From: Paenibacillus sediminis
GTDB lineage: Bacteria; Bacillota; Bacilli; Paenibacillales; Paenibacillaceae
NCBI RefSeq assembly: GCF_017873765.1
Contig: NZ_JAGGKP010000001.1
Coordinates: 1,054,001 to 1,118,000, forward strand
DNA: 64,000 nucleotides
Reading direction: 5' to 3'
Below, piece by piece: positions 1 to 8,605 of the stretch. The notes under the pieces were generated by a model, which was not told where the DNA came from, ran no database searches, and was given only the letters and a program-made list of their open reading frames with translations. The first letter of the stretch is position 1, and the number at the start of each line of letters is the position of its first letter. A program made the translations under genes and the position numbers.

Positions 1-175
1 ATCTAGGTACAGCCACAATTAGCAAAAGCAAACCGCCCAAAAAAGTTCTCATTCCTGAAAATAATACTGGCGGCGTGTACTGCAGCGCAATTTTAGATAA
101 GGGCCAGTTTACTCCCCAGACTATAACTAAAAACGCAATCATAAGTATCGTTTGCGTCCGAGAAAGTTTTCCCAT
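1..175 (-). CDS. EamA/DMT-family transporter, N-terminal part (gene runs off the window)
   Basis: Read on the minus strand from an ATG at 175, preceded by AAGGAGA eight bases upstream. The frame stays open to base 1. The first ~58 residues form a hydrophobic helix with the motif WGVNWPLSKIAL, then YTPP and a second hydrophobic stretch. This is the usual start of 10-TM EamA (drug/metabolite transporter) exporters, where the WG.N....K segment is TM1. The substrate cannot be told from the fragment. Only the 5' end is present; the rest lies before the window. A second EamA gene lies at 62306-63214, but the two N-termini differ. Confidence 0.75.
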   Translation of the reverse strand, partial: MGKLSRTQTILMIAFLVIVWGVNWPLSKIALQYTPPVLFSGMRTFLGGLLLLIVAVPR

Positions 176-365
176 GATGCTTCTCTCCTTGTTGATTCAA
201 ATTCACCTAATGATAATACACCTATTTGTTGAAAAAGGAAATGACAAACTTTCACAAGCGCTTTCACTAATGGGCAGAAATATCCATATCATGAAAGATT
301 TCAACCCCAACAACCTTAGCTCACAATTTGAACTAAGGTTCTTGGGCGATAGAGTGCGTATAAGC

Positions 366-1265
366 TTACTTCATTCCAATAGTGTTTAATGAAGCAAACG
401 CCGATGGACCAAATCCTTCACTAGCTTCTCCTACTGGCATGTTTACAGTAATTCGAAACGCTCGACCGTTGAACTCTTTAATGATCACTTCTTTGGTCAA
501 CTTCGTTGAACTCGCCAGCAGGAACAATTTAGCATCACGCATGGATTGCATTATTTCCACACCTTTAAGTTCATGTACTTCTCCGACTTTCTTTAAAGTA
601 CTTTCAGCATCCTTTTTAAGTGTATCAAGATCGTAATCTTTTGGAAGAAGTTCTAGTTCCGCATAATAATTGTTGTCGTAATTCATCATCAGCTTATCTT
701 CTTTAAATGTGAAGCCGGGTAACACGTAAAGGTAATAGTCGTTACTTTCAGCAAGTTTAGCTTCTCTTGTCTCTTCATTTCCTTCGATTGTCAGCTTAAT
801 ATCCATTGTTTTAGGCAGACTCATTGATTGTTGATCAGCGGCTTGTTTTTCAATTTTTGTAATAAACAGCTGCTTAACCGTATTTACGCCTGAGGTCGTT
901 GTTTTCTCGTAGTATTCGAATTGAACGTTGTCCTTCTCTTTAATGTTACTTAAATCTACGGTCTCCCCTTCCAGTTGAAATGCCGTCGATCCTTCTGATG
1001 TTTGGATCTCAATGGAATGACTGTCGATTTGTCCTACATATATGCCGCTACCTTGTTTTATTTCACTTTTCGTTTCTTCAGGTTGTTGTTGCTGATTGTC
1101 CTGCTCATTGTTTTGCCCATTATCTTTGGCAGTGTTATTGTCCTCAATGACATTATTGCTTGGAGTCGTTTTTACCTCGGGCTTCTCGTCTTTGGAACAC
1201 GCAGTTATGGAAATCGCCAATATGATTACTGCCGCTATGCTCAGTGTTTTCTTATTTATTTTCAT
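366..1265 (-). CDS. Secreted lipoprotein of unknown function
   Basis: 299 residues. It starts MKINKK, followed by a hydrophobic segment and a lipobox ending ITAC with the lipidated cysteine at about residue 23. Next comes a low-complexity linker rich in N, Q, E and D (about 30-70), typical of lipoproteins displayed beyond the membrane. The rest is a soluble, lysine-rich domain. An AGGAGGTG ribosome binding site supports the start at 1265. No catalytic motif or named family is recognised. It stands alone: an intergenic stretch separates it from the EamA gene and a terminator separates it from the DinB gene. Confidence 0.7.
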   Translation of the reverse strand: MKINKKTLSIAAVIILAISITACSKDEKPEVKTTPSNNVIEDNNTAKDNGQNNEQDNQQQQPEETKSEIKQGSGIYVGQIDSHSIEIQTSEGSTAFQLEGETVDLSNIKEKDNVQFEYYEKTTTSGVNTVKQLFITKIEKQAADQQSMSLPKTMDIKLTIEGNEETREAKLAESNDYYLYVLPGFTFKEDKLMMNYDNNYYAELELLPKDYDLDTLKKDAESTLKKVGEVHELKGVEIMQSMRDAKLFLLASSTKLTKEVIIKEFNGRAFRITVNMPVGEASEGFGPSAFASLNTIGMK

Positions 1266-1320
1266 GGTGTAAGCACCTCCTATCTTCCTAAACGAGGAAG
1301 TATAAGAAAAAGTTACAAAT

Positions 1321-1360
1321 AAAAATAGCCCAGTTCTCCATGTATGGGAAACTGGGTTAT
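1321..1360 (-). terminator. Rho-independent terminator of the DinB-family gene
   Basis: On the minus strand a TAACCCAGTT/AACTGGGCTA stem is followed by TTTTTATTT, directly after the stop codon at 1365. Confidence 0.75.
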
Positions 1361-1364
1361 GTAT

Positions 1365-1817
1365 TTATTTTTGATTTGGTCGTATCTGACCGGCATGAAT
1401 TTCAGCATTCATATAGTTCTCATACTCAACAGGTGAATCCGCTAGTCTGCGGAGCAAAGTAAGCTGACCCACATGTGTCATCGCATCCGCTAATGGCCCA
1501 TGCAGCAGTTGCTGGACTGTTCTTTTCATCGGAAGAGTTCCTTCCTCTAGCACCTGATCCAGCTGTTCCAATGTGTCATAGAAACGTTCGACTTCTGAAT
1601 TCCAACTGTGAAGATTTCTAAACTCGTCTAAAGAATATTCTTTGTAACAACTAATGACGTAGGCCATTAGAAACGTCATATGGTTAAGTATTTCTACGGG
1701 CTGACGTACCTCTTTGCCAATATTCATGCTAGGATAGTGGTCCGGGGCGCCTTTAATGGCCTTCGTCGTTCGATAGGACAGTGCAGCCAGAAAGTGTCTG
1801 AACATTTGATTATCCAT
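1365..1817 (-). CDS. DinB/YfiT-superfamily four-helix protein
   Basis: 150 residues, the usual length of DinB-like proteins. These are four-helix-bundle metalloproteins that include bacillithiol/mycothiol transferases. Histidines consistent with the metal triad appear in ILNHMTFL (around residue 45) and in THVGQLTLLRRL near the C-terminus, the classic HxGQ(I/L)..LRR motif of the family. The early part (SYRTTKAIKGA) also fits. Substrate unknown. A bacillithiol-dependent role is conceivable because bshB2 lies in the same window, but this is inference only. Confidence 0.65.
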   Translation of the reverse strand: MDNQMFRHFLAALSYRTTKAIKGAPDHYPSMNIGKEVRQPVEILNHMTFLMAYVISCYKEYSLDEFRNLHSWNSEVERFYDTLEQLDQVLEEGTLPMKRTVQQLLHGPLADAMTHVGQLTLLRRLADSPVEYENYMNAEIHAGQIRPNQK

Positions 1818-1875
1818 CTGCTTAAGCCTCCAAAATTAGATTATTTGATTATATCTATAATAATGTATTCAACTC

Positions 1876-2285
1876 TTATGTTCGTTCAAATTTAATCTTC
1901 TTGATAAATAATTGGATAAAAGCTAATGCAATGATCGAACAAATAAAGCAAACAGCCCAAGCATACAAAACGAACTCCGACGCACCCATTTTACGTTTAG
2001 CAAGAAGAACATCTACATTTACTCTGAAGTACCGGATGCGTAAAGCAGAAAATCGGTGAAAGCACAAATGCTGATAATATGTAATGATTTAATGCTGCTT
2101 TCACAAAACGGGTTATTATCTAAAATGTTCTTGCTGAGCTTCCTAGCCTTTACGAGTAGAATCAGAAATGGGATTGCAGTTAAATATAAAAAGATTTCTA
2201 TCATTAGTAGATTGGATGTGCTCACATGATTTATCGCTGTATATTTGTCGACTATAAGCGGCAGTGTAATAAATGCAATTACGGT
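1876..2285 (-). pseudogene. DUF2975-like membrane protein, frameshifted
   Basis: The minus strand from 2285 to about 2019 reads as three hydrophobic helices with YLTAIPFLILL, ARKL and NPFCESSIKSLHII. These match the DUF2975 pattern (TAIPF..AL..., NK.F...S...L..I). The frame then hits a stop at 2019. The next frame continues with FVLYAWAVCFICSII and a basic tail ending at 1876, which would be the missing last helix. A start codon with a ribosome binding site is also absent: the open stretch begins right after a TGA at 2286-2288, and a short ATG-led peptide sits in another frame just upstream. At least one, probably two, frame breaks; called a decayed gene. Confidence 0.6.
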
Positions 2286-2389
2286 TCACCATCGTTAACG
2301 ATATAAAACATCAGCATTGTTAGTTTGCAATTTTATTCGTAACATGATAATAATAAGGATTATTAGACCTTTGAATCGAGGAATATGGA

Positions 2390-2992
2390 ATGGAACATTT
2401 TTTAAGCGAGCTAATTACAAAATACGGATATATTGGCATTTTTACTGCTTTAGCTCTAGGCATTGTAGGCTTACCAGTACCAGACGAACTGCTGATGACA
2501 TATGTTGGTTACAATGTTTATCTAGGAAGAGTTTCGTATCCACTCGCATACATAAGTGCAATATTAGGAGCAATGACGGGAATAACGATTAGCTACATCA
2601 TTGGCGCTAAATTAGGACTCCCTTTTCTTAAAAGATTCGGTCCGAAAATTCGCATCACCCATGAAAAAATTGAACGCACTCATAATCTGTTCGAGAAATA
2701 TGGAAATATTTTATTATTCGTCGGTTATTTCATTCCAGGGGTAAGACATCTAACTGCTTATATGGCAGGGATATCAAGTTTAGATTTCCGTAAATTCATG
2801 TTGTACGCTTATTCCGGAGCCTTGGTATGGGGTATTACCTTTATTTCACTTGGACATGTTCTAGGAGAAAAATGGTACTTGGGAAGAGAATACATTCATC
2901 GATACGGTCTATATGTACTTATTCTGTGTGTTATTGTTGCCATCGGTGCTGTTGTCTATTTCAACTTCAAGAAACCGAAGGCAACATTATAA
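2390..2992 (+). CDS. DedA-family membrane protein
   Basis: 200 residues with the DedA/VTT (SNARE-associated) fold: an N-terminal amphipathic segment, the acidic re-entrant motif GLPVPDELLM (about residue 25-35), then FVGYFIPGVRHLTAYMAGIS (arginine motif, about 108-128), and two C-terminal helices. Family members, such as UptA, return undecaprenyl phosphate to the cytoplasmic face or help keep membrane potential. The start at 2390 has GAGGA seven bases upstream. Monocistronic, followed by a terminator. A second DedA gene occurs at 20572-21231. Which lipid it moves is unknown. Confidence 0.85.
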   Translation: MEHFLSELITKYGYIGIFTALALGIVGLPVPDELLMTYVGYNVYLGRVSYPLAYISAILGAMTGITISYIIGAKLGLPFLKRFGPKIRITHEKIERTHNLFEKYGNILLFVGYFIPGVRHLTAYMAGISSLDFRKFMLYAYSGALVWGITFISLGHVLGEKWYLGREYIHRYGLYVLILCVIVAIGAVVYFNFKKPKATL

Positions 2993-3034
2993 AGATCTTG
3001 GAAATGAACCATCTCAAATACATATCAGAACAAT

Positions 3035-3081
3035 AATCCATTACTAACCTCCACTCTCCGGGATTAGTTATGGATTTTTTA
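3035..3081 (+). terminator. Terminator after the DedA gene
   Basis: AATCCATTACTAA pairs with TTAGTTATGGATT (one mismatch), followed by a T run, 45 bases past the stop codon. Confidence 0.7.
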
Positions 3082-3264
3082 GTTTATCATTGCTTCCGAG
3101 CCTTCGCCCAAGCTCCCATTGTAAATCGTACAGAATATTCCCGAATCTAGCTGATCGAATACGATGAACACCTTGCCAAGACTTTGCAGCCAATCGAAAT
3201 CCTTATTTTCTCTCCATTTAAAAGAAACATCGCCTGAATTCCAACAAAATACAGCTAAGAACAT
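3079..3264 (-). CDS. Short open frame of unknown status at the end of the amino acid transporter operon
   Basis: 61 codons from an ATG at 3264, with no convincing ribosome binding site. The frame is open back to the TAATAA stop of the substrate-binding protein gene (3313), so the readable stretch is about 77 codons in the same frame as that gene. The predicted peptide is rich in W, F and D and resembles nothing I recognise. It may be a small gene, a decayed downstream exon-like remnant, or chance. Low confidence. Confidence 0.2.
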   Translation of the reverse strand: MFLAVFCWNSGDVSFKWRENKDFDWLQSLGKVFIVFDQLDSGIFCTIYNGSLGEGSEAMIN

Positions 3265-3312
3265 ATTCTGTTCCCAGCTGCCTTCTATTAATGAATGAAA
3301 GATAACAGATTA

Positions 3313-4170
3313 TTAAATTTTCCCATCTTCTGTGATCACTTCGTATGGATCGGTATCTGCGCCAAGCGCATCCTTCACATATTTATTGTAAAGTTCAATT
3401 AAATAATGCTCTTTACCTAGTGTTTGAAGCTCTTTATTGACCCAATCTCTAAGCTCAGTGTTGCCTTTCTTCACTGCTGGCGCAATCGGTGCTTCCTTCT
3501 CTAACTTCTCATCAATCAGATGAAATCCCGGATTATCTTTCGCCCAGCTAATTAGAATGAAATTATCTTGCGCATAACCGTCGCCGCGTCCATCTTTAAG
3601 AGCTTGAAGCGATTCTGTATTTTTATCGTATTTTATCAATTCTACGTCTTTACGATGCTCGGTAAGGTAAATATCTGCAGTCGTTCCTTTCGTTACGATG
3701 ATTTTCTTACCCTTTAAATCGTCCAGTGTTTTAATCCCGCTTTTATCAGATACGAGTACTTGCGTAGCCACTTTCATCGTTGGATTTGTAAAATCTACTT
3801 GTTCTTTACGCGCATCGGTTACAGTCATATTCGCCAAAATCAAATCGACCTTATCACTTTGTAAGTATGGAATGCGGCTGGCTGGTTCAACAGGAACGAA
3901 TTCTACTTTCGACTCGTCTCCAAGCAGATCTTTCGCAAATCTCTTCGCGAGGTCATTATCAAACCCGATGTAATTCCCCTTCTCATCTGTGAACCCAAAC
4001 GGCGGCTTATCCGAGAATACGCCAACAATCAATTTACCGCGTTTCTTAATGGCATCTAAGCTGCCAGCAGCCGATTTATTCCCTCCATCTGCGCTATTTC
4101 CGCAACCAGCCAATACTCCGATTAACAGCAGTGCGGATAAAATCAAAGTTCCCAACTTCTTCTTCTTCAT
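3313..4170 (-). CDS. Polar amino acid ABC transporter substrate-binding lipoprotein
   Basis: 285 residues. Signal peptide with lipobox VLAGC and lipidated cysteine at about 23. Next is the SBP family-3 fold: [18 protein letters not shown] (the entry strand of GlnH/PEB1 proteins), [32 protein letters not shown] and KGTTADIYL. The mature protein captures an amino acid, probably of the glutamine/glutamate/aspartate or cystine type, at the cell surface and delivers it to the permeases encoded upstream. It is last in the operon. Its ATG overlaps the stop of the ATPase gene (ATGA), implying translational coupling. Confidence 0.9.
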   Translation of the reverse strand: MKKKKLGTLILSALLLIGVLAGCGNSADGGNKSAAGSLDAIKKRGKLIVGVFSDKPPFGFTDEKGNYIGFDNDLAKRFAKDLLGDESKVEFVPVEPASRIPYLQSDKVDLILANMTVTDARKEQVDFTNPTMKVATQVLVSDKSGIKTLDDLKGKKIIVTKGTTADIYLTEHRKDVELIKYDKNTESLQALKDGRGDGYAQDNFILISWAKDNPGFHLIDEKLEKEAPIAPAVKKGNTELRDWVNKELQTLGKEHYLIELYNKYVKDALGADTDPYEVITEDGKI

Positions 4171-4934
4171 TTCCCATCTCTCCCTTTTCCGGTCTCTACT
4201 TCAAAAAATTGATTCAAAAACTGCTGAGCTCTTTCACTTTGCGGATTCGTAAAAAATTCGTCTGGACTCGCCATTTCACGAATTTCTCCTTGATCCATAA
4301 AAATAATTCGATCAGCTACCGCACGAGCAAAATTCATCTCGTGAGTCACGATAAGCATCGTCATCCCCTGTTTTGCCAGATCAAGCATGACATCCAGTAC
4401 CTCTTTGACCATTTCAGGGTCAAGCGCTGCAGTCACCTCGTCAAATAGCATCACCTCCGGATACATACAGAGTGCTCGAACGATCGCGATCCGCTGTTGT
4501 TGCCCGCCAGATAACTGACGCGGGTAAGCATCCTTCTTCGAAAGCAGCCCCACTCTGTCAAGCAATCTTTCAGCATCTGCCGTCGCTTCTGCTTTAGAGC
4601 GTTTCTGTACTTTGAGCGGACCGAGCAGAATGTTTTCCATTACCGTCATATGTGGAAACAAGTGATAGCTTTGGAACACCATTCCGATGCTCTGGCGTAC
4701 CTGCTGCCATGATTTTTTGTCCGATGTGATATCCTTTCCTTGAAAAATGATGTTGCCCCCTTGCACGATTTCGAGTCCATTAATACATCGCAACAAGGTA
4801 CTTTTGCCGCAGCCGCTAGGTCCGAGTATGACTACTACTTCACCCTTGGCTACCTCTAAATTAATTCCGTTTAATACCGTATGTTTATCAAAAGCCTTCT
4901 TCAGGTTCTGAAGTTTAACTAAAGCTTCCGTCAT
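4167..4934 (-). CDS. Amino acid ABC transporter ATP-binding protein
   Basis: 255 residues from the ATG at 4934, chosen because GAGGAG lies just upstream; earlier in-frame codons lack one. Walker [10 protein letters not shown] (about 36-44), Q-loop [12 protein letters not shown], signature [15 protein letters not shown], Walker [15 protein letters not shown] and the H-loop in IVTHEMNFA. Note DEVTAALD in place of the usual DEPTSALD, a common variant in this family. It drives the two permeases encoded immediately upstream and is GlnQ-like. Substrate not defined by sequence alone. Confidence 0.92.
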   Translation of the reverse strand: MTEALVKLQNLKKAFDKHTVLNGINLEVAKGEVVVILGPSGCGKSTLLRCINGLEIVQGGNIIFQGKDITSDKKSWQQVRQSIGMVFQSYHLFPHMTVMENILLGPLKVQKRSKAEATADAERLLDRVGLLSKKDAYPRQLSGGQQQRIAIVRALCMYPEVMLFDEVTAALDPEMVKEVLDVMLDLAKQGMTMLIVTHEMNFARAVADRIIFMDQGEIREMASPDEFFTNPQSERAQQFLNQFFEVETGKGRDGK

Positions 4935-4978
4935 CGTACTGCGCTCCTCTCTATAACAAACGACGGTTTTTGACTCTC

Positions 4979-5647
4979 TTACTGAGTCCATCTTCTTTCC
5001 AGACGCCGAGAATAAGCCGACAATGGATAGCAAATTAGGAAATAGAAGACGAATAACGCTCCGTAAATAATAATGGCGGCATGACCATATGTATAGTTGC
5101 GCTCAATGACCTGTTGTCCTGACTTAATCATTTCCGTAACCCCAACCAGTACAGTTAATGAACTAGTCATAATAATTCGTGTGAACACGCTGATCGTTGG
5201 CGGAATCATTCGCCGAACCGCTTGCGGCAACAGTACATATCTGAATAATTGAAAAGTGTTGAGACCTATCGATTTCCCGGCTTCCGTCTGTCCCTTCGGT
5301 AATGATTGAAGAGCCCCTCGAACGACCTCGCCAATTTCAGAGATTCCCCATAGAGACAGCACTAACACTGCAGACGTAAAGGCAGGCACGTTAATTCCAA
5401 AAAAGATAGGCAGACCGAAAAAGAAGAAGAACAACCATACTAAAATCGGTATACTCCGAAATAATTCCAAATAGCTGCGGGTCAAGAAACGAAGCCACCA
5501 TAGACGTGATGTACGCAAAGCTCCAAACATAATGCCGCCCGCTAAGCTGAAAATAATGGTGTAAAGCGAAATCAGTACCGTCTGTACAACGCCCTTACCA
5601 AGCTCCGGAAGACTGTGTATTAACAAATCAATGCCCGTGCGTTCCAT
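4979..5647 (-). CDS. Amino acid ABC transporter permease (second subunit)
   Basis: 222 residues with about five membrane helices and the HisM/GlnP-type EAA signature [19 protein letters not shown] (about residues 112-131), followed by QAVRRMIPP. It pairs with the permease at 5628-6293, whose 3' end it overlaps by 20 bases, so the two are likely co-translated. AAAGGAGG lies a few bases before the ATG at 5647. The two proteins probably form a heterodimeric channel. Confidence 0.9.
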   Translation of the reverse strand: MERTGIDLLIHSLPELGKGVVQTVLISLYTIIFSLAGGIMFGALRTSRLWWLRFLTRSYLELFRSIPILVWLFFFFFGLPIFFGINVPAFTSAVLVLSLWGISEIGEVVRGALQSLPKGQTEAGKSIGLNTFQLFRYVLLPQAVRRMIPPTISVFTRIIMTSSLTVLVGVTEMIKSGQQVIERNYTYGHAAIIIYGALFVFYFLICYPLSAYSRRLERRWTQ

Positions 5648-6293
5648 ATTGGTACCTCCTTTCGATGCAGCTTAGCAGAAAAGAAAGAGGTAAGAAGATG
5701 ATCAAATAACAAATCGTCATCATGAGCAGCATTTCATACGTTTTGTAATATAACGAAATGTAGCTCGTTGTGGTATAAAGCAGCTCCGGAACTGCTACCG
5801 CAGATACGATCGTCGTTTCTTTCAATAGAAAAATAAAGTTGGCGAACAGAGCCGGAATAGAGATTCGAAAAGCTTGCGGCATAATCACATACCGAAATAA
5901 TTGCATTCTCGATAAACCTAGAGCGAGTCCTGACTCTGCTTGAGTCTTGGTCACCGCGTCCAGCCCTGAGCGAAACACCTCAGTAAAATATCCTCCCCCA
6001 AGAAACGTCATTGCAATGAACACGACTGTCATCGAAGAAAGTTTGATTCCTATTGAAGGTAACCCATAATATAAGAAAAAGAGTTGAATAAGCAGCGGTG
6101 TATTACGCGCCACTTCCACATGTGCCCTCACAAATCCCTTGAGAATCGGCACTTGAAAAAACAAGATCGCCGAATAGATACATGCCACGGATAAAGACAG
6201 GAGGATGGCAATCCCCCCAATACTCAAGCTCAGCCCAGCAGCGTGGACAAAATCCGGGATATGCCGGGTCATAAAATCCGTATCGAGTTGCAT
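5628..6293 (-). CDS. Amino acid ABC transporter permease (first subunit)
   Basis: 221 residues from the ATG at 6293, which is preceded by GGGAGAG at good spacing; a TTG at 6317 is a weaker alternative. The order of helices and the EAA loop SGLDAVTKTQAESGLALGL, followed by QAFRISIPAL, place it in the HisM/GlnP permease family. It also contains RNTPLLIQLFFLYYGLP, the conserved N-terminal coupling segment. It sits between the PLP-enzyme gene (35 bases upstream) and the second permease. Confidence 0.9.
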   Translation of the reverse strand: MQLDTDFMTRHIPDFVHAAGLSLSIGGIAILLSLSVACIYSAILFFQVPILKGFVRAHVEVARNTPLLIQLFFLYYGLPSIGIKLSSMTVVFIAMTFLGGGYFTEVFRSGLDAVTKTQAESGLALGLSRMQLFRYVIMPQAFRISIPALFANFIFLLKETTIVSAVAVPELLYTTTSYISLYYKTYEMLLMMTICYLIIFLPLSFLLSCIERRYQYGTHGH

Positions 6294-6327
6294 GAAATTA
6301 CTCTCCCATTTAACCAATTATTGAATA

Positions 6328-7545
6328 TCACTTGCTAGTTGAAAGGCGGTCACCAATCTCTAACACAGGAACCTCTACCTGTGCAGTCTCGGGATATTTA
6401 ATTCCAGCTCCTGTGTTAAGGACAACCACTTTCTCATTTACCTTAATCCATCCAGTTTGTTTGAGGCGACGAACTGCGGCGAAAGCTGCAGCACCTTCAG
6501 GACAAATAAATACCCCTTCCGTACGTGCCGCATTACGCTGTTCTGTGAGAAGCTCCTCATCGGAGACAGCTACTGCAGCTCCTTCCGTCTCGTAGATAGC
6601 CCGAAGTACTAAAAAGTCACCAAGTGCTTTGGGAACATTAATACCGAAAGCAATCGTCGTTGAATTGTCCCAAAATTCAGAACGCTCCTTCTTCTCCTCC
6701 CAAGCCTTAACAATTGGCGCGCAATTTTCAGCTTGTACCGCCACAAGCCGAGGAAGCTTACCTGTAACCCATCCGATTTCCTTAAGCTCGAGAAGCGCTT
6801 TATGAATTCCAATTAGGCCAACACCGCCCCCGGTTGGATAGAGAATAACATCTGGCATTTCCCAACCAAGCTGCTCTGCGATCTCGATGCCCATCGTTTT
6901 CTTCCCTTCAATCCGGTACGGTTCTTTCAATGTCGAAGCATCGTAGACACCGTCATCTTTCACTTTTTGCGCTACTATTTTCCCTGCGTCACTAATTAAA
7001 CCATTAACTAAATACAATTCCGCTCCCGACAAGGCCACTTCACTGCGTGTAATGGAAGGGGCATCTATTGGCATGACAATCGTTGCCTCAATGCCTGCTC
7101 TCGCAGCATATAGTGCCCAGGCAGCTCCAGCATTACCGTTGGTCGGCATCGCGAATGCACGCACACCTAGCTCTTTAGCTTTCGAAATACCAACGGCGGC
7201 TCCTCTTGCTTTAAAACTTCCGCTCGGTACTAAACTCTCGTCTTTCATATATAAGTGAGAAATCCCATATTCCTCACCAAGTCTAGGCAACTCAAGAAGA
7301 GGTGTCATCCCTTCCCCTAAACTTACGACATTATTAGGATCATTGACCGGAAGAAGCTCGTGATAGCGCCACAAATCCGCATTTCGTCCATTTATAGATT
7401 CTCTGCTGACGTTTTCTTTTAACTCATCTAATTTATATCTTACAAGCAGTGGAGAACCACAGGAACACAATTGCTGTACTTGATTTGAATCGTATCTATT
7501 TCCGCATGATGGACAATCCAAGTGAGATATATAGCTGAATGTCAT
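6328..7545 (-). CDS. Threonine-synthase-like PLP enzyme with N-terminal zinc ribbon
   Basis: 405 residues. An N-terminal CxxC...CxC ribbon (Cys 11, 14, 27, 29) precedes a fold-type II PLP domain. The motif SGSFKARGA contains the presumed PLP lysine at about 112; GEGMTPL, PTNGNAGAAWA and PTGGGVGL (phosphate-binding glycine loop) follow. This is the long, zinc-ribbon form seen in many threonine synthases (O-phosphohomoserine to threonine) and in cysteate-synthase-like or diaminopropionate-lyase-like relatives, so the reaction is uncertain. It is first in an operon with an amino acid importer. This suggests catabolism or salvage of an imported amino acid rather than biosynthesis. No hom or thrB is present. 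Confidence 0.75.
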   Translation of the reverse strand: MTFSYISHLDCPSCGNRYDSNQVQQLCSCGSPLLVRYKLDELKENVSRESINGRNADLWRYHELLPVNDPNNVVSLGEGMTPLLELPRLGEEYGISHLYMKDESLVPSGSFKARGAAVGISKAKELGVRAFAMPTNGNAGAAWALYAARAGIEATIVMPIDAPSITRSEVALSGAELYLVNGLISDAGKIVAQKVKDDGVYDASTLKEPYRIEGKKTMGIEIAEQLGWEMPDVILYPTGGGVGLIGIHKALLELKEIGWVTGKLPRLVAVQAENCAPIVKAWEEKKERSEFWDNSTTIAFGINVPKALGDFLVLRAIYETEGAAVAVSDEELLTEQRNAARTEGVFICPEGAAAFAAVRRLKQTGWIKVNEKVVVLNTGAGIKYPETAQVEVPVLEIGDRLSTSK

Positions 7546-7598
7546 AAATGATTACCTGCTTTCTAATGTGATGTAAACGAGTTAGTAAACTTGTCATC

Positions 7599-7628
7599 AT
7601 TTTATTCCTAGTTATTCTTACTTGTCAA
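7599..7628 (-). promoter_or_regulatory. Sigma-A promoter of the PLP enzyme/amino acid importer operon
   Basis: Minus strand TTGACA (7623-7628), an 18-base spacer and TAAAAT (7599-7604), about 55 bases before the start at 7545. Confidence 0.6.
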
Positions 7629-7725
7629 CTCGGAATTATGTGTTTTATGGTATATTTTTAAATTGATTCTTAGTATAGTAAAATATATTAATGATTTGTT
7701 TCGAGTTCATATTGGAGGCTGTGTC

Positions 7726-8259
7726 ATGTTCGACCCAACGATTTTTGACAACCTGAAGGTTGTTTTTGAAGGCAGTATATATGATTTGGATCGTGAAGGA
7801 GAAGTACTCGTCATCGATCGTAAAGACCAAATAGATCTAGCGAGCTTCGAGCGAATGTTCCTCATGAGAATTCATAGACCGGGAGGCAACTGCCGTGTAG
7901 AAGTAAGAATAACTAGCGGATTGGCTGACTTTGCAGGTGAACTAGGAGGGATTAGAATTGCAGACGAAGCACCGGGTGTTAGGCTGCAATTTATGTTTCA
8001 GTTGCCTGATAAACAGTCGACCCACTTCCATACCTTTCATGAACGACTTACTACGATTTGGAGCGATTCCGTGTATATCAAGCACGAACGAACGATTGGT
8101 TTAGAGACGGATGAGAGTGCCGCTCAATTTGATGAAGGAATTTATCGCATCTTGCTGACGTTTCGAACTAAAATAGACGAGAGTCATATTGACGATATTG
8201 AATCTCTACTGGAGCATTTGCTTGAGTCTATGGATAGTCTAGAATCTGATGTTTTATAA
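7726..8259 (+). CDS. Conserved-looking protein of unknown function
   Basis: 177 residues from the ATG at 7726, chosen for TTGGAGGCT seven to eight bases upstream; an earlier ATG at 7663 has no such site. Soluble, acidic and without a signal peptide. The first part reads IFDNLKVVFEGSIYDLDREGEVLVIDRKD, and the C-terminus is an acidic helix rich in LLEHLLESM. Not recognised. It is divergent from the threonine-synthase-like operon, sharing a 180-base intergenic region, so it could be linked to that operon's regulation. No DNA-binding motif is visible. Confidence 0.6.
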   Translation: MFDPTIFDNLKVVFEGSIYDLDREGEVLVIDRKDQIDLASFERMFLMRIHRPGGNCRVEVRITSGLADFAGELGGIRIADEAPGVRLQFMFQLPDKQSTHFHTFHERLTTIWSDSVYIKHERTIGLETDESAAQFDEGIYRILLTFRTKIDESHIDDIESLLEHLLESMDSLESDVL

Positions 8260-8280
8260 TCTTTTTAGTGTCAAATGATA

Positions 8281-8320
8281 CAAAAAAGGAGACCCGCGCG
8301 TTTGTCCGAACGGTCTCCTT
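8281..8320 (-). terminator. Terminator left behind after a degraded sugar-permease gene
   Basis: On the minus strand AAGGAGACC pairs with GGTCTCCTT and is followed by TTTTTTG. It sits eleven bases past the stop codon of the permease remnant (8331). It may also serve the plus-strand gene ending at 8259, though the T run is on the minus-strand side. Confidence 0.65.
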
Positions 8321-8330
8321 CTCCCTTCTA

Positions 8331-8424
8331 TTATCCTTTAACCCCGCCTAGATTTAATCCATGAATAATATATTTTTGAAAGATGAAGAAGAACACGACG
8401 GGCTCGATTTTGGCCGCTTCAAAA
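8331..8424 (-). pseudogene. C-terminal remnant of a carbohydrate ABC transporter permease
   Basis: About 30 codons on the minus strand end in a stop at 8331. They read PVVFFFIFQKYIIHGLNLGG followed by VKG, the characteristic C-terminus of MalG/LplC-type permeases (consensus F.QKY...G...GAVKG). Upstream the frame loses similarity at about 8424, and no start or earlier domain is present. The intact terminator just downstream shows that a full gene once ended here. The remainder was deleted, probably together with the rest of its operon. Confidence 0.65.
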
Positions 8425-8548
8425 TGAAAAAAATGGGTCTATGTCGGCATAAACCCGATTCCTCTGCTACTCTACTTTAATTTTGTCGTATATTTCTTTT
8501 TGTACCTTATCTTAAGCTTCCTGTAACTTCCAACTTTGGATGTAACGC

Positions 8549-8580
8549 AAAAAAAACTGCAAGGAATTCTCCTTACAGTT
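8549..8580 (-). terminator. Terminator of the alpha/beta hydrolase gene
   Basis: Minus strand AACTGTAAGGA/TCCTTGCAGTT stem followed by eight Ts, 25 bases past the stop at 8606. Confidence 0.75.
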
Positions 8581-8605
8581 CTATATAGAATAATTAAAAC
8601 AAGAG

